DNA of 12,420 bases from a bacterium (GCA_024231375.1 JAAEQP010000399.1:1-12420); one strand, 5' to 3'; shown: positions 1 to 6,758, counted from the stretch's first letter. Program-made: numbers and translations. Notes: generated by a model from the letters alone, not told the origin.

Positions 1-355
1 ACCGCCGGGTCAGCTTGGCGATCCACAGGTCGACGTAGTCCTCGCCAAGGGCCGACAGCACGTCGATGCCTTCTCGGCGCGCGTACTCGGTTGCAGCTTC
101 GCGCGCCAGACGGCGGGCGTTGCGTTCCTCGTCGGCCGTGAGTGTGCCGTCCTCACGGGCCTCGCGAATCGCCCGGCTATACGTCTGGTGGGCCGTCTCC
201 ACGCCAGCCTCCAGTGCAAGCAAGGCCCGTTTGGCGCGCCGATTCTTGCGACGTTCCCACCATTCGCTCGATTTGAACCAAGTCCAGATTCCACCCAGCG
301 CGGCCCCCAGCAGGGTCGCGCCTCCCGAACCTCCAAGCGTGTCGTACCAAGCCAT
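1..355 (-). CDS. Holin-like small membrane protein (LLH-type), C-terminus cut by window edge
   Basis: An open frame starts at ATG 353-355 and runs off the left edge, giving 118 visible residues. It begins MAWYDTLGGSGGATLLGAAL. A glycine/alanine-rich hydrophobic stretch at about residues 8-26 could be one membrane segment. It is followed by a very basic patch (WERRKNRRAKR) and then a long charged helical region ending near EGIDVLSALGEDYVDLWIAK. One N-terminal TM followed by a helical tail with a late hydrophobic-acidic helix resembles the LLH holin family (holin superfamily 6); this is a family-pattern match by eye only. A Shine-Dalgarno AAAGGAG (revcomp of 362-368) lies 6 nt upstream and fixes the start. 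It follows the M15 endolysin by 38 nt, the usual lysin-holin pairing, which supports a role in releasing the lysin or disrupting the inner membrane. It could instead be an unrelated membrane-anchored virion protein. Confidence 0.7.
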   Translation of the reverse strand, partial: MAWYDTLGGSGGATLLGAALGGIWTWFKSSEWWERRKNRRAKRALLALEAGVETAHQTYSRAIREAREDGTLTADEERNARRLAREAATEYARREGIDVLSALGEDYVDLWIAKLTRR

Positions 356-393
356 AGACATCTCCTTTGTCCTGTCGCGCGTCTGCGCGAGTT

Positions 394-885
394 CTAGCCA
401 CGCTCCCGGTTGTCGGCATGAACGTGGCCGTCCCGATAGTCGTCCTTCACCCAATCGAAATGCCTTCGGCACACGCGGCCCAAGGCTTTCTGCGGAATCC
501 TGTGGCGCGTCCGCGCCACCTTGGCCACAATGTCGACGGCGATGCCTCCGAAGCGCGCCAGATGCTTGGAAGACCGCGACACCGCTCCTCCCTGGTCCGT
601 CCACCCGAGCCGTGCCGCGAGACGATCCAAGTCGGTGCTCGTCCGCACGGCATCCGTGACCACCACGTAGACTTCCTCGCCAGCCTGGGCAGACAGGTCG
701 CGGCGGACCCGTTCGAGGGACTCGAGGGTGGCAGCATGCACCATGGCCATCCCGTCGTGATTCTCGAACTCCCGCAGCCGGAAGTGGGAGCACGGCTCCC
801 CATCGAGCAGCGTCAGCAGCGGGATGTCGTTCCTTCCTGCCCTACAGGAACTGCCGCGCATCGATGATGTATCCGTTTGTTGCAT
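394..885 (-). CDS. M15-family peptidoglycan peptidase, probable phage endolysin
   Basis: A 163-residue protein with the layout of the M15_3 D-Ala-D-Ala carboxypeptidase / L-Ala-D-Glu peptidase family. It has an early SHFRLREF segment (33-40), a VVVTDAVRT strand (74-82, the position of the family's SGYR motif), SSKHLARFGGIAVDI (105-119) carrying the probable zinc ligands H108 and D118, and a C-terminal GHVHAD (153-158) giving the third ligand, H154 or H156. The family normally has SxHxxGxAxD; here H and D are three residues further apart, which may be a subfamily insertion. The predicted role is cutting peptidoglycan cross-links for lysis or entry. No signal peptide is visible, so it would need the neighbouring holin. 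The ATG at 885 has GGAG 8 nt upstream and overlaps the preceding gene by 44 nt; the in-frame ATG at 861 lacks an SD. Confidence 0.82.
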   Translation of the reverse strand: MQQTDTSSMRGSSCRAGRNDIPLLTLLDGEPCSHFRLREFENHDGMAMVHAATLESLERVRRDLSAQAGEEVYVVVTDAVRTSTDLDRLAARLGWTDQGGAVSRSSKHLARFGGIAVDIVAKVARTRHRIPQKALGRVCRRHFDWVKDDYRDGHVHADNRERG

Positions 886-1363
886 CGTCGTAACTCCGAA
901 TTGCCGTCATGCCCGGTCTGCAGTAGAGGTGGGCCAACGGAATGCAGTCCTCAGCACACGAGGGCGCAGAGGGAACCGAGGCCTCCGTCCCCACGACAAG
1001 GGCAATGTCCCATGTTTCCAGGCGTGCCTGTACCAGATCGATTCGCGGATTCGCCGCGGGCACCGGCGCTGCGATGGTTTCGTACGTCGCGCCCAATTTG
1101 AACGGGCAATGTGCGATGAACGCATACCCCGGGCTCACGTGTACCGACAGGCCGGGCGGTTCGGTTTCCTCAACTTGCAGATCGGAGACCGTGGCGCCCC
1201 GCACCACCCCGTCGCCACCACCCCAAGCCAAATTCAGCAGCGCGAAGGTTAGTTCCAGCGCCGCCTCGATGCGATCGTCCCACGTGTTGAGCTTGGACGA
1301 CGCCACCGGCCGCTCTTGAAACGCCCACGTTGTCTTCAGATAACCTTTGCCTTTGACCGCCAT
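842..1363 (-). CDS. Virion-associated protein of unknown function (baseplate/receptor-binding candidate)
   Basis: A 173-residue soluble protein. I chose ATG 1361-1363 because GGGAGGG stands 4-5 nt before it; an in-frame GTG at 1378 would overlap that SD. The first ~45 residues are polar (MAVKGKGYLKTTWAFQERP) and include a helix (RIEAALELTFALLNLAW). The second half contains VSPGYAFI (76-83) and PRIDLV (106-111), then a series of beta strands. The 'VSPG-Y ... A-PRIDLV' arrangement recurs in phage tail-fibre and appendage proteins that begin with a virion-attachment module. That similarity, and its place between the tail hub-like gene and the lysin, are the basis for the structural call. It has four cysteines in the C-terminal half. 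It lacks the repeats, length and collagen-like segments of a full fibre. The exact role is not recognisable. Confidence 0.6.
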   Translation of the reverse strand: MAVKGKGYLKTTWAFQERPVASSKLNTWDDRIEAALELTFALLNLAWGGGDGVVRGATVSDLQVEETEPPGLSVHVSPGYAFIAHCPFKLGATYETIAAPVPAANPRIDLVQARLETWDIALVVGTEASVPSAPSCAEDCIPLAHLYCRPGMTAIRSYDDATNGYIIDARQFL

Positions 1364-1411
1364 TGTTCCCTCCCCCACGCCGTCTCCTGAGACACGTCGT
1401 GCGTATCGTTC

Positions 1412-3157
1412 TCAGTCCAGATGAAATCCCAGGTCGGAACCCACCGTCGCGTCGTCCAGTCGAAACTGGAACAGCGTCGATTCTCCGGGTTGCCCACGCA
1501 CCATGAAGGCGAGGGGATCCCTCACCGACCGAAAGGGGGCCGTCAGCCCCACGCGCGTGCGCACGTGACGACCGGAAAAACGGTGGGCCACACTCCGAAC
1601 CCGTGCCACCAACCGCCCCGCGAATGCGGCGTCCCATTCATCCGCCAGCTCGGGTTCGAGTCGGCGGAGCCCCTCGCCGCGGAACTCCACAAGGCCGCCG
1701 GGCCGCACGTCCGGGTCGCCGTCAAACACGTCGTACTCTCCGCAAGGCTCGGGGTAGGCCACGTCCGCCAGCAGCCCTTCCACAAACAGATCGGCGTCGC
1801 ATTCCGCCGAGAAACCGAAATGCTCCAGGCTATTGGCGCGCGCGTCGTAGGCCGCCGCGCTTGCCCATCGGGCATAGGTCTTGTCCAAGGGGCCCTCGAG
1901 CGGATTTCCACTGAAGTAGATTGTGTTCGTCACGCGCTCCATGCTGCCGCCCAACGACACAGCGGTCCGGCTTGGATTGTGGAACACGACGCGGTCGATG
2001 GTGTCCAGCTTGCGGAACGAAACCGCCCAATCCGGATTGATTGACCACCCGTATCCGCCGGCCGCGTACGACAACATCGTCAACGCCTCAAATACCCCTC
2101 CCCGCACGTCGAGTCCGGTCAGATACCGGTCCGTCTCCTCCACGGACACGGTCGATGCCCCCTGGTACGAAAAGAAATCCTTCAACTCCATTTCGGGCAC
2201 GAGATGGGCCCCATCTTCGTGCAGGTAGACATCCGCGTGACCCAGTTCCACCATTCCCGCGTTGAGACACTTCCCAGCCCCGAAGACCAACCCGACATAG
2301 CGCCCGTAGTCGTCCACTCGGTCGTCGAAGTCTCCCGAAGCGTCCCGGTGGGGGTTCAGCTCCACGTAGTTGACACCCACCACGTCGATGAGCCCCTGCA
2401 ACGCCTCCCCCGCGTTGTCGGCGGTCAGTTTGTACCCGCTCAGCGCGTATTGTTCGTCCGTCCAGTCAGCAACCTCGGGATGCCGTGCAATGGCGTGATC
2501 GTTTCGGCTCGTCTCCTCGGAGTCGATCATCATCAACCGGAGGTCCGGCCACGGTTCTCCGTCGACGACCAACCCGGCAATCGTGTCACCGTCTTTCGCA
2601 TACGCCCCCGACGCATCCAGCCGTGGGGCATCTACCCACTGCCCAGACTCGATACCGCCCACGGCGAGTTCGTTTTCCGAGGTGCGCCTTGCCGTGAACT
2701 TCGAGTATTCCCGTTGCGCACCGTCCGGATACGCCTGGTGGTCCACGGTGTAGTGCACCGCGCCGGACGCCGCGTTGATGAGTCCCTTGACGATGGACGC
2801 AATCTCGCGGTTCACGAATCCCCGGGCCACCGTACCGTTCCCGTCACACGCAGGCCGTTCCGCCTCGAACTCGACGATCTCGTGGAAACCAACGTACCGG
2901 TCGAGGATCAGCTTGCGCGTGTCCCCCCACTGTGGCGCGACCGACATCACGGTTCCTTCGCAGAACCGCTTCCCGTCGATCGACACCGCCACGCGGAACC
3001 CCTGCCCCAGTACCGGCATGTCAGCAGGGAGCAGGCCGCGGATTCGATCGGGCTCGTCGGGGGCTGTGCGCTCCGCCTCAAGCAGTGGCGTATCGTCGAA
3101 GACAGCCACCCGCCTCCCGAACGTGTCGTACACCTCGATTCGATAGTCCACCGCCAT
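1412..3157 (-). CDS. Tail hub/baseplate-like protein with an inserted SNase (thermonuclease) domain
   Basis: A 581-residue protein (numbering from ATG 3155-3157). Residues ~1-100 form a beta-rich domain starting MAVDYRIEVYDTFGRRVAVF; together with the region after ~325 this looks like a phage tail hub or tail-tip protein, a judgement made mainly from its place right after a Dit-like gene. Residues ~183-315 are a clear staphylococcal-nuclease-like domain: DGDTI (Asp191), LRLMMIDSEET (Arg207, Asp212, Glu215) and RVDDYGR (Arg280). These match nuclease residues Asp21, Arg35, Asp40, Glu43 and Arg87. The expected LN..MVELGHADVY tail follows. All catalytic and calcium-binding positions are kept, so activity is plausible. 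Known members hydrolyse DNA/RNA to 3'-phosphate ends. The upstream stop and this ATG overlap by one base (TGATG), implying coupled translation; in-frame GTGs reach 3166 but have no better SD. Confidence 0.8.
   Translation of the reverse strand: MAVDYRIEVYDTFGRRVAVFDDTPLLEAERTAPDEPDRIRGLLPADMPVLGQGFRVAVSIDGKRFCEGTVMSVAPQWGDTRKLILDRYVGFHEIVEFEAERPACDGNGTVARGFVNREIASIVKGLINAASGAVHYTVDHQAYPDGAQREYSKFTARRTSENELAVGGIESGQWVDAPRLDASGAYAKDGDTIAGLVVDGEPWPDLRLMMIDSEETSRNDHAIARHPEVADWTDEQYALSGYKLTADNAGEALQGLIDVVGVNYVELNPHRDASGDFDDRVDDYGRYVGLVFGAGKCLNAGMVELGHADVYLHEDGAHLVPEMELKDFFSYQGASTVSVEETDRYLTGLDVRGGVFEALTMLSYAAGGYGWSINPDWAVSFRKLDTIDRVVFHNPSRTAVSLGGSMERVTNTIYFSGNPLEGPLDKTYARWASAAAYDARANSLEHFGFSAECDADLFVEGLLADVAYPEPCGEYDVFDGDPDVRPGGLVEFRGEGLRRLEPELADEWDAAFAGRLVARVRSVAHRFSGRHVRTRVGLTAPFRSVRDPLAFMVRGQPGESTLFQFRLDDATVGSDLGFHLD
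2213..2611 (-). other. SNase-like nuclease domain within the tail hub-like gene
   Basis: This segment encodes residues ~183-315 of the hub-like protein. Motifs occur in SNase order: GDT acidic loop (Asp191), LRL with Arg207, the IDSEET equivalent of the family's (V/I)DTPET with Asp212 and Glu215, and RVDDYGR with Arg280 before the last helix pair. The spacing between IDSEET and RVDDYGR (about 65 residues) is somewhat longer than in the Staphylococcus enzyme, suggesting an extra loop around residues 225-240. Confidence 0.85.
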
Positions 3158-3843
3158 CACCACCACAAGTTGCGCCAGGCAACCACTGCCTCGGCTGTCG
3201 CCGACCCGGCCGGGTCGGCCTGAAACATCAACGTCGTACCCTCGGGCGCAATGAGTGGAAACAGCCCCTCCGTATACGGGGTCACGTCAACGCCATCCAA
3301 GAGCACCCGACTCAGAGGACCGTCGAACTCAAGCGTCGCGCCGTCGGGCACGGAGCCCTCATAGCGAATCGTCCGTTCTCCGTCTCCGAATGAGGGCCGT
3401 TGCATCTCGCCGTCCGGTACGAGCGTGATGCGCGCGGGCGCCGGAACGGTGCCGGTCGACGAAAGGGCCAAGGACGCGGTGGAACCGGTCAGGGACCACA
3501 CGACCGAAGCTTCGTCCTCGGATTCTTCCAAGGGGTCTCTGGCTTCGAGCCGGAGTTTGAACGACCCCGCCGGATCCTTCATGGCGATCTCGTGTTGCCA
3601 AGACGCGCGCCGCACCCACAATCGCCGCCCAGGCCGAAGCGACAGCGACGTGGCATAGTCCTCGACGGACACGGCGTCCGCGATGGCGTCGAACCGGGCT
3701 TCTACGTCGGCAGACGACGGCAGGTCTACGACCAGCCCGGTCATCTCCACAACCCGGGCGTCCCGTCCTCCGACCTCCTCCACCGACTCGCGAGCCGCGG
3801 TGTAGTCCGGGTCGAATGTGATCGATCCCATCTGAATCGGCAT
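3157..3843 (-). CDS. Distal tail (Dit)-like protein
   Basis: A 228-residue protein beginning MPIQMGSITFDPDY. The start at ATG 3841-3843 is set by GGAGGAA (revcomp of 3851-3857), 7 nt upstream; the 28 earlier in-frame residues overlap the previous gene and are Arg/Cys-rich nonsense. The N-terminal half has a beta-strand/helix pattern (DARVVEMTGLVVDL, then EARFDAIADAVS, then LRPGRRLWVRR). The C-terminal half has strands ending in a module from residue 193: GLFPLIAPEGTTL followed by VVAWRNLWW. This 'G-FP-L-P-G-N ... v-yR-rw' ending is characteristic of Dit and related siphophage tail-tip ring proteins, which join the tail tube to the adsorption apparatus. The hub-like gene follows with a one-base overlap, the usual Dit-hub order. 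The tube and tape-measure genes normally upstream of Dit are not present here. Confidence 0.68.
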   Translation of the reverse strand: MPIQMGSITFDPDYTAARESVEEVGGRDARVVEMTGLVVDLPSSADVEARFDAIADAVSVEDYATSLSLRPGRRLWVRRASWQHEIAMKDPAGSFKLRLEARDPLEESEDEASVVWSLTGSTASLALSSTGTVPAPARITLVPDGEMQRPSFGDGERTIRYEGSVPDGATLEFDGPLSRVLLDGVDVTPYTEGLFPLIAPEGTTLMFQADPAGSATAEAVVAWRNLWW

Positions 3844-3847
3844 GCGA

Positions 3848-4264
3848 TTATTCCTCCCCCAGTACCGGCACCGTCGCAGTCGCCGCGCACACGCGGCGCG
3901 GAGGTCCCGCTGCCAGACAGGGCTCAAGCAGGTACCAGGCTTGGGCTTCCGTCTTGGCCGCCAACGCCTGCAACGTCTCGGCTCGGGTGCCGTCCTCCAT
4001 CTGCTGCCCCCCGATCGCGATGCGTCGTTTCGCTACCGCGTCCGAGGATGCGAGGGACCGGAACACATGGGCGCCGGCTAGCAAGGTCTCGCCCATGACC
4101 ATCCCCGGCTCGGGAAGCCCCGTGTCCACATCGGCGTCAAGATGCCGTAGAATTTCCGTGTGCGCATCGTCGATGCTGGCGGCCACGAGGTCCGCCGGCA
4201 CGATCTCCGTGTCCAGGAACTGGAGTTTCATGCGGACCTGCGACTCGGTTGTGAAGTTCGCCAT
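3848..4264 (-). CDS. Head-tail connector/adaptor-like protein
   Basis: A 138-residue, mostly helical protein. The start MANFTTESQV at 4262-4264 is preceded by AAGGAG (revcomp of 4273-4278) 8 nt upstream; the six residues before it in frame come from reading through the SD. The opening FTTESQVRMKLQFLDTEIVP followed by ASIDDAHTEILRHLD is the helix pattern of small HK97 gp6 / SPP1 gp15-type connectors, which form a ring under the portal. A second helical region (TLQALAAKTEAQAWYLLEP) ends shortly before the C-terminus. Its position directly after the major capsid gene supports the call. A short 'head completion' or neck protein is the main alternative. It ends 4 nt before the Dit-like start codon. 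Function is inferred from helix pattern and position, not from a catalytic motif. Confidence 0.62.
   Translation of the reverse strand: MANFTTESQVRMKLQFLDTEIVPADLVAASIDDAHTEILRHLDADVDTGLPEPGMVMGETLLAGAHVFRSLASSDAVAKRRIAIGGQQMEDGTRAETLQALAAKTEAQAWYLLEPCLAAGPPRRVCAATATVPVLGEE
3851..3857 (-). promoter_or_regulatory. Ribosome binding site that sets the Dit-like start
   Basis: Minus-strand GGAGGAA at the end of the connector gene, 7 nt before ATG 3841-3843. It excludes the 28-residue Arg-rich extension of the longer open frame. Confidence 0.7.
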
Positions 4265-4272
4265 CGGCCGTT

Positions 4273-4278
4273 CTCCTT
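4273..4278 (-). promoter_or_regulatory. Ribosome binding site that sets the connector start
   Basis: Minus-strand AAGGAG, 8 nt before ATG 4262-4264. It lies inside the longer in-frame extension, so the protein starts MANFTTES rather than MEGERPM. Confidence 0.7.
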
Positions 4279-4285
4279 CCATGTG

Positions 4286-4320
4286 GAGGGCGGAGGCACG
4301 CCGTCCGCGCCCCCGCCCTC
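4286..4320 (-). promoter_or_regulatory. Intercistronic hairpin after the major capsid gene
   Basis: Perfect 8-bp inverted arms, GAGGGCGG (4286-4293) and CCGCCCTC (4313-4320), with a GC-rich 19-nt spacer, fill most of the 63-nt gap between the capsid stop and the connector start. There is no T-run downstream on the minus strand. Hairpins of this sort after capsid genes can protect the upstream message or thin transcription into the tail genes; this is inferred. Confidence 0.4.
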
Positions 4321-4327
4321 TCCCACG

Positions 4328-5377
4328 CTAGCTCCAGTCGCTCTGGACGACCACGCGGGCCTTCTCGTAGATCACCGCGAAGTCCGTCACCACCGTTAGG
4401 TAGGTGCGGTCCCACTGCTGGTTGATCAGCTTGTCGCTCTCGACGAGGAGGTCCTGCTCGGTCAACTTCTGGACCGCGTACCCCGCGTCCAACACCGTGA
4501 GCGCGTCTGCCGGCTGATCGGCCATGGGCACCAACTTCGCCCCCAACGGCGTCGGCAGGTTGCCGCTCTTCGCAAAGTCGAACAGCACCGCTTCCCGGAA
4601 TTCGGGCAAGCCGACGATTGCCTTGCACAAGTCCGCGTTGGCGAGCATGTGGGTCGGCGTGAAGTAGTGGTCCAGGGTCAGCTTCATGAACCCGTCCACC
4701 AAGTCGCTATAGGACCACGTGCCCGCCGTGGCCGTGTTCAACGTGACGGGCGCCGTGCCGGCCCCCGAGTTGTCGCCGTCGACCAGAACCGTTGCCAGGC
4801 GGGCGTCCAGGTTGCGGCCCAGGCGCTCGCCGATGCGCTGCAGATGCACGCGCAACATGTCCACCGACATCCGTCGAATCACCTCGTACGACGCAATCAC
4901 ACCGCGGCCCTTCTTGTCGAGCCGCACGATTCGGTCGCCGTAGGTGATTTCCGATTCAGGGATAGCCGCGCCCTCAGCCACGCTGCGCAGTTCCTCCTCG
5001 GCGGCCGATTCCTGCACGTAAGGAACGTCGTAGGCCGTACCCGTCACCGATTCGTCGCGGATGATCAGCTCGGGGTACGCGGGTTTGCGCCGCATCCCCG
5101 TCAAGACCGCCTCGCGCACGATGTCCGGGAACAGCCATTTGGCGTTGGGGTCCGACTGGAAGAACCGGTCGACGGAGATCCGGTTCAAGTCAACGCCGAA
5201 CTCCTGGGCACAGTAGTCCTGCACCGTCGTACCCAGAGCCCGAAAGAAATGGGAGTGGGACAGTCCCACCGAATCCAGCGTGTCGAACAGTTCGTGCCCC
5301 CTCGTCTGCCGAAGCCGGTCCGGCTCCTGACTCAGAAACTCGACCCGTTCGCGCACCGTGTCGTCTCGAAATGCCAT
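4328..5377 (-). CDS. Major capsid protein, HK97 fold
   Basis: A 349-residue protein of typical size for an HK97-fold major capsid protein without a large scaffold domain. The N-arm is helical and charged (1-60). Residues ~60-100 (SVDRFFQSDPNAKWLFPDIV) lead into the domain core. YDVPYV and then EGAAIPESEITYGDRIVRL suggest the E-loop and P-domain entry. The helix from SVDMLRVHLQRIGERLGRNL (about 169-188) fits the spine helix, followed by LATVLVDGDN. The C-terminus (RTYLTVVTDFAVIYEKARVV) has the closing strands common to this fold. The ATG at 5377 has GGGAGG 8 nt upstream. It sits between a decoration-like gene and a connector-like gene, with the portal and protease earlier in the same operon. 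It would form the shell in procapsid assembly. The call rests on pattern and neighbourhood rather than an alignment. Confidence 0.82.
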   Translation of the reverse strand: MAFRDDTVRERVEFLSQEPDRLRQTRGHELFDTLDSVGLSHSHFFRALGTTVQDYCAQEFGVDLNRISVDRFFQSDPNAKWLFPDIVREAVLTGMRRKPAYPELIIRDESVTGTAYDVPYVQESAAEEELRSVAEGAAIPESEITYGDRIVRLDKKGRGVIASYEVIRRMSVDMLRVHLQRIGERLGRNLDARLATVLVDGDNSGAGTAPVTLNTATAGTWSYSDLVDGFMKLTLDHYFTPTHMLANADLCKAIVGLPEFREAVLFDFAKSGNLPTPLGAKLVPMADQPADALTVLDAGYAVQKLTEQDLLVESDKLINQQWDRTYLTVVTDFAVIYEKARVVVQSDWS

Positions 5378-5392
5378 TGTGTCTACCTCCCT

Positions 5393-5773
5393 CTACAGCA
5401 GAACGTGTACGCGGCTGGCCGCCTCGTCCACCTTCACGTTGATGCCCACACCGTTCCCCGTCGCGGGAGCCTTCACGGAACCGTCCGTCGCCGAGGCGGC
5501 CACACCGTGCTCGCCGTCCACAACCGGCGCCGAGCCGGTGTACGCGAGGATGCAGATCCCGCGTACCTTCACGGGGATCGCCACGTCGTTCTGATCGGCA
5601 TCGGTCAGCACCTGCCCGAAAACCACGTCCTCGTCGTCGGTCGCGTTGTCGACGGTATACGGTCCTACCAGCTTCACGGCGTCACCCCGCGTCATGGCGA
5701 CCGTCCCCGAGGCCGGCGTTCTGCAGGTGATGACCAGTTCGGTCACGGACCCGCCAACGTCTCCAAATGCCAT
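5393..5773 (-). CDS. Head decoration / capsid-stabilising-like protein
   Basis: A 126-residue beta-rich protein starting MAFGDVGGSVTELVITCRTP. GGAAGGAG lies about 7 nt before ATG 5771-5773. The central GDAVKLVGPYTVDNATDDEDV then VFGQVLTDADQND and VPVKVRGI-like strands match small capsid-associated proteins (DUF2190 or lambda gpD-like), which sit on the capsid surface just ahead of the major capsid gene in many operons. It has no transmembrane segment and no catalytic motif. It ends 15 nt before the major capsid start, which fits co-expression at high level. It is likely a trimeric or spike-like outer capsid component; a minor structural protein of other kind is possible. Confidence 0.65.
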   Translation of the reverse strand: MAFGDVGGSVTELVITCRTPASGTVAMTRGDAVKLVGPYTVDNATDDEDVVFGQVLTDADQNDVAIPVKVRGICILAYTGSAPVVDGEHGVAASATDGSVKAPATGNGVGINVKVDEAASRVHVLL

Positions 5774-5839
5774 CTCTACTCTCCTTCCAGGCGCACTGCG
5801 CCCGTTGTTGTTTCGTTTGGTTGATGCGCTCGGATCCCC

Positions 5840-6544
5840 CTAGTCGTCCAGGATCGCCATGGCCTCGCTGAATCGGGCGCCTTGCTGTTCCTGAAGACGT
5901 TCGGGACGCGATACCGGCCGCGGCGGATGGGCGCGGTCGAAGCGCGCCTCGTGGGACCGCAGAAACGCGCCGATTTCGTCCAGGGTCAGGGCTGAGAGCG
6001 TCTTCCGCCAGAGGGTTTCGTCGAAGGACGGGCCGTCCAATTCGCGGCCAAGCCCACAGAATCGCTCAACAGCCCTGCCCCGCGCCGTAGCGCCGTCGGC
6101 AATGAGGCGCGCGGCATCGCACGGAGACGCCCCCACCGCCTCAAGCGCGTCGCGGACCGCCATGACAAGGTCCACCGGCAGCCCGTGGGCGCGCCGAACC
6201 CGGATGATCCGCGTACCCTCTCTCCCGTGCAGGGCAAGACTTCGAACGGCCGGACCCCGTTCGATCCACTCGAATACCCCGGCGTCCTCGCGCATCGCCG
6301 TGCCGTCCTGGTCCAGCCACCGAATCGAATGGGGCGCTTTCTCCGTCGCGTGCGCGTGGTCTCCGAGTTCGGTGCCCGCCACACGCCACCCGAGAAGGTA
6401 GCCATCGCATTCAATCCGCAAGTCCAGATGAGGCCCGTCTTCATCCGTGTGGCGATGCACCACGAAACGTCCGTCCGCCTTCACATGTTGGTCGGGCGCA
6501 TCATGGTGCGCTTCCGGCGCTTCGGTTTCTACATACCAGAACAT
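5840..6544 (-). CDS. LigD-type 3'-phosphoesterase (PE) domain protein in the head gene cluster
   Basis: A 234-residue protein from ATG 6542-6544, chosen because GGGGAGG stands 5 nt upstream; an earlier ATG at 6571 lacks an SD and overlaps the previous gene's end. Residues ~22-115 resemble the N-terminal PE domain of bacterial LigD and stand-alone PE enzymes: GRFVVHRH (25-32), PHLDLRIECDG (38-48), LGWRV (52-56), APHSIRW (70-76). His32, His39, Asp41, Arg43 and His72 line up with P. aeruginosa LigD His42, His48, Asp50, Arg52 and His84, with one extra residue in the H-to-H loop. Characterised PE domains remove 3'-phosphates or a 3'-ribonucleotide at DNA ends with a divalent metal. Residues ~116-234 are a helical region I cannot assign. 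No ligase or polymerase domain is attached. Its place next to the decoration and capsid genes is unusual. Confidence 0.7.
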   Translation of the reverse strand: MFWYVETEAPEAHHDAPDQHVKADGRFVVHRHTDEDGPHLDLRIECDGYLLGWRVAGTELGDHAHATEKAPHSIRWLDQDGTAMREDAGVFEWIERGPAVRSLALHGREGTRIIRVRRAHGLPVDLVMAVRDALEAVGASPCDAARLIADGATARGRAVERFCGLGRELDGPSFDETLWRKTLSALTLDEIGAFLRSHEARFDRAHPPRPVSRPERLQEQQGARFSEAMAILDD

Positions 6545-6549
6545 CGAAT

Positions 6550-6556
6550 CCTCCCC
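6550..6556 (-). promoter_or_regulatory. Ribosome binding site that sets the PE-domain protein start
   Basis: Minus-strand GGGGAGG about 5 nt before ATG 6542-6544. It lies within the in-frame extension that starts at 6571, so translation most likely begins MFWYVETEAP. Confidence 0.65.
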
Positions 6557-6563
6557 TTGGGGT

Positions 6564-6758
6564 TCACACACCCACCAACTGCTGCGCCAGGCTGATCGCT
6601 ACGCCCACCAGGTTCGCCACCAGCAACAGCACCCCTCGCGCCAGGGTGCTCTCAAGACAACGCACCCGGTTCTTCAGCTCCTCGAGTGCTCCCGTGAGAC
6701 TCTGAAACTGCACATCGTAGGCCCGTTCGTACGGGCACGGCGCACACGGTTCTTTCAT
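6564..6758 (-). CDS. Small coiled-coil plus transmembrane protein
   Basis: A 64-residue protein beginning MKEPCAPCPYERAYDVQFQS. The start overlaps the stop of the preceding gene as ATGA (6755-6758), a strong sign of coupled translation; longer in-frame starts read back through that gene and are rejected. A CxxC (Cys5, Cys8) opens the protein, residues ~15-38 form a heptad-like amphipathic helix (LTGALEELKNRVRCLE), and residues ~41-63 are one hydrophobic membrane helix (GVLLLVANLVGVAISLAQQL). This plan resembles XhlA-type 'hemolysin' holin accessory proteins and small phage membrane proteins. A second holin-like component, separate from the lysis pair at the left edge, is one reading. No function can be proven from sequence. 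It ends 19 nt before the PE-domain gene start. Confidence 0.6.
   Translation of the reverse strand: MKEPCAPCPYERAYDVQFQSLTGALEELKNRVRCLESTLARGVLLLVANLVGVAISLAQQLVGV

Noticed and set aside
842..1363. Diversity-generating retroelement target in the small virion protein
   Set aside because: No reverse transcriptase, template repeat or adenine-biased variable repeat is visible in the window.
2204..3223. Plus-strand open frame of 339 residues opposite the hub-like gene
   Set aside because: It is antisense to the SNase-containing protein whose motifs are clear; no domain is visible in it.
4649..5824. Plus-strand open frame of 391 residues opposite the capsid and decoration genes
   Set aside because: It spans two good minus-strand genes and their gap, and has shadow-type composition.
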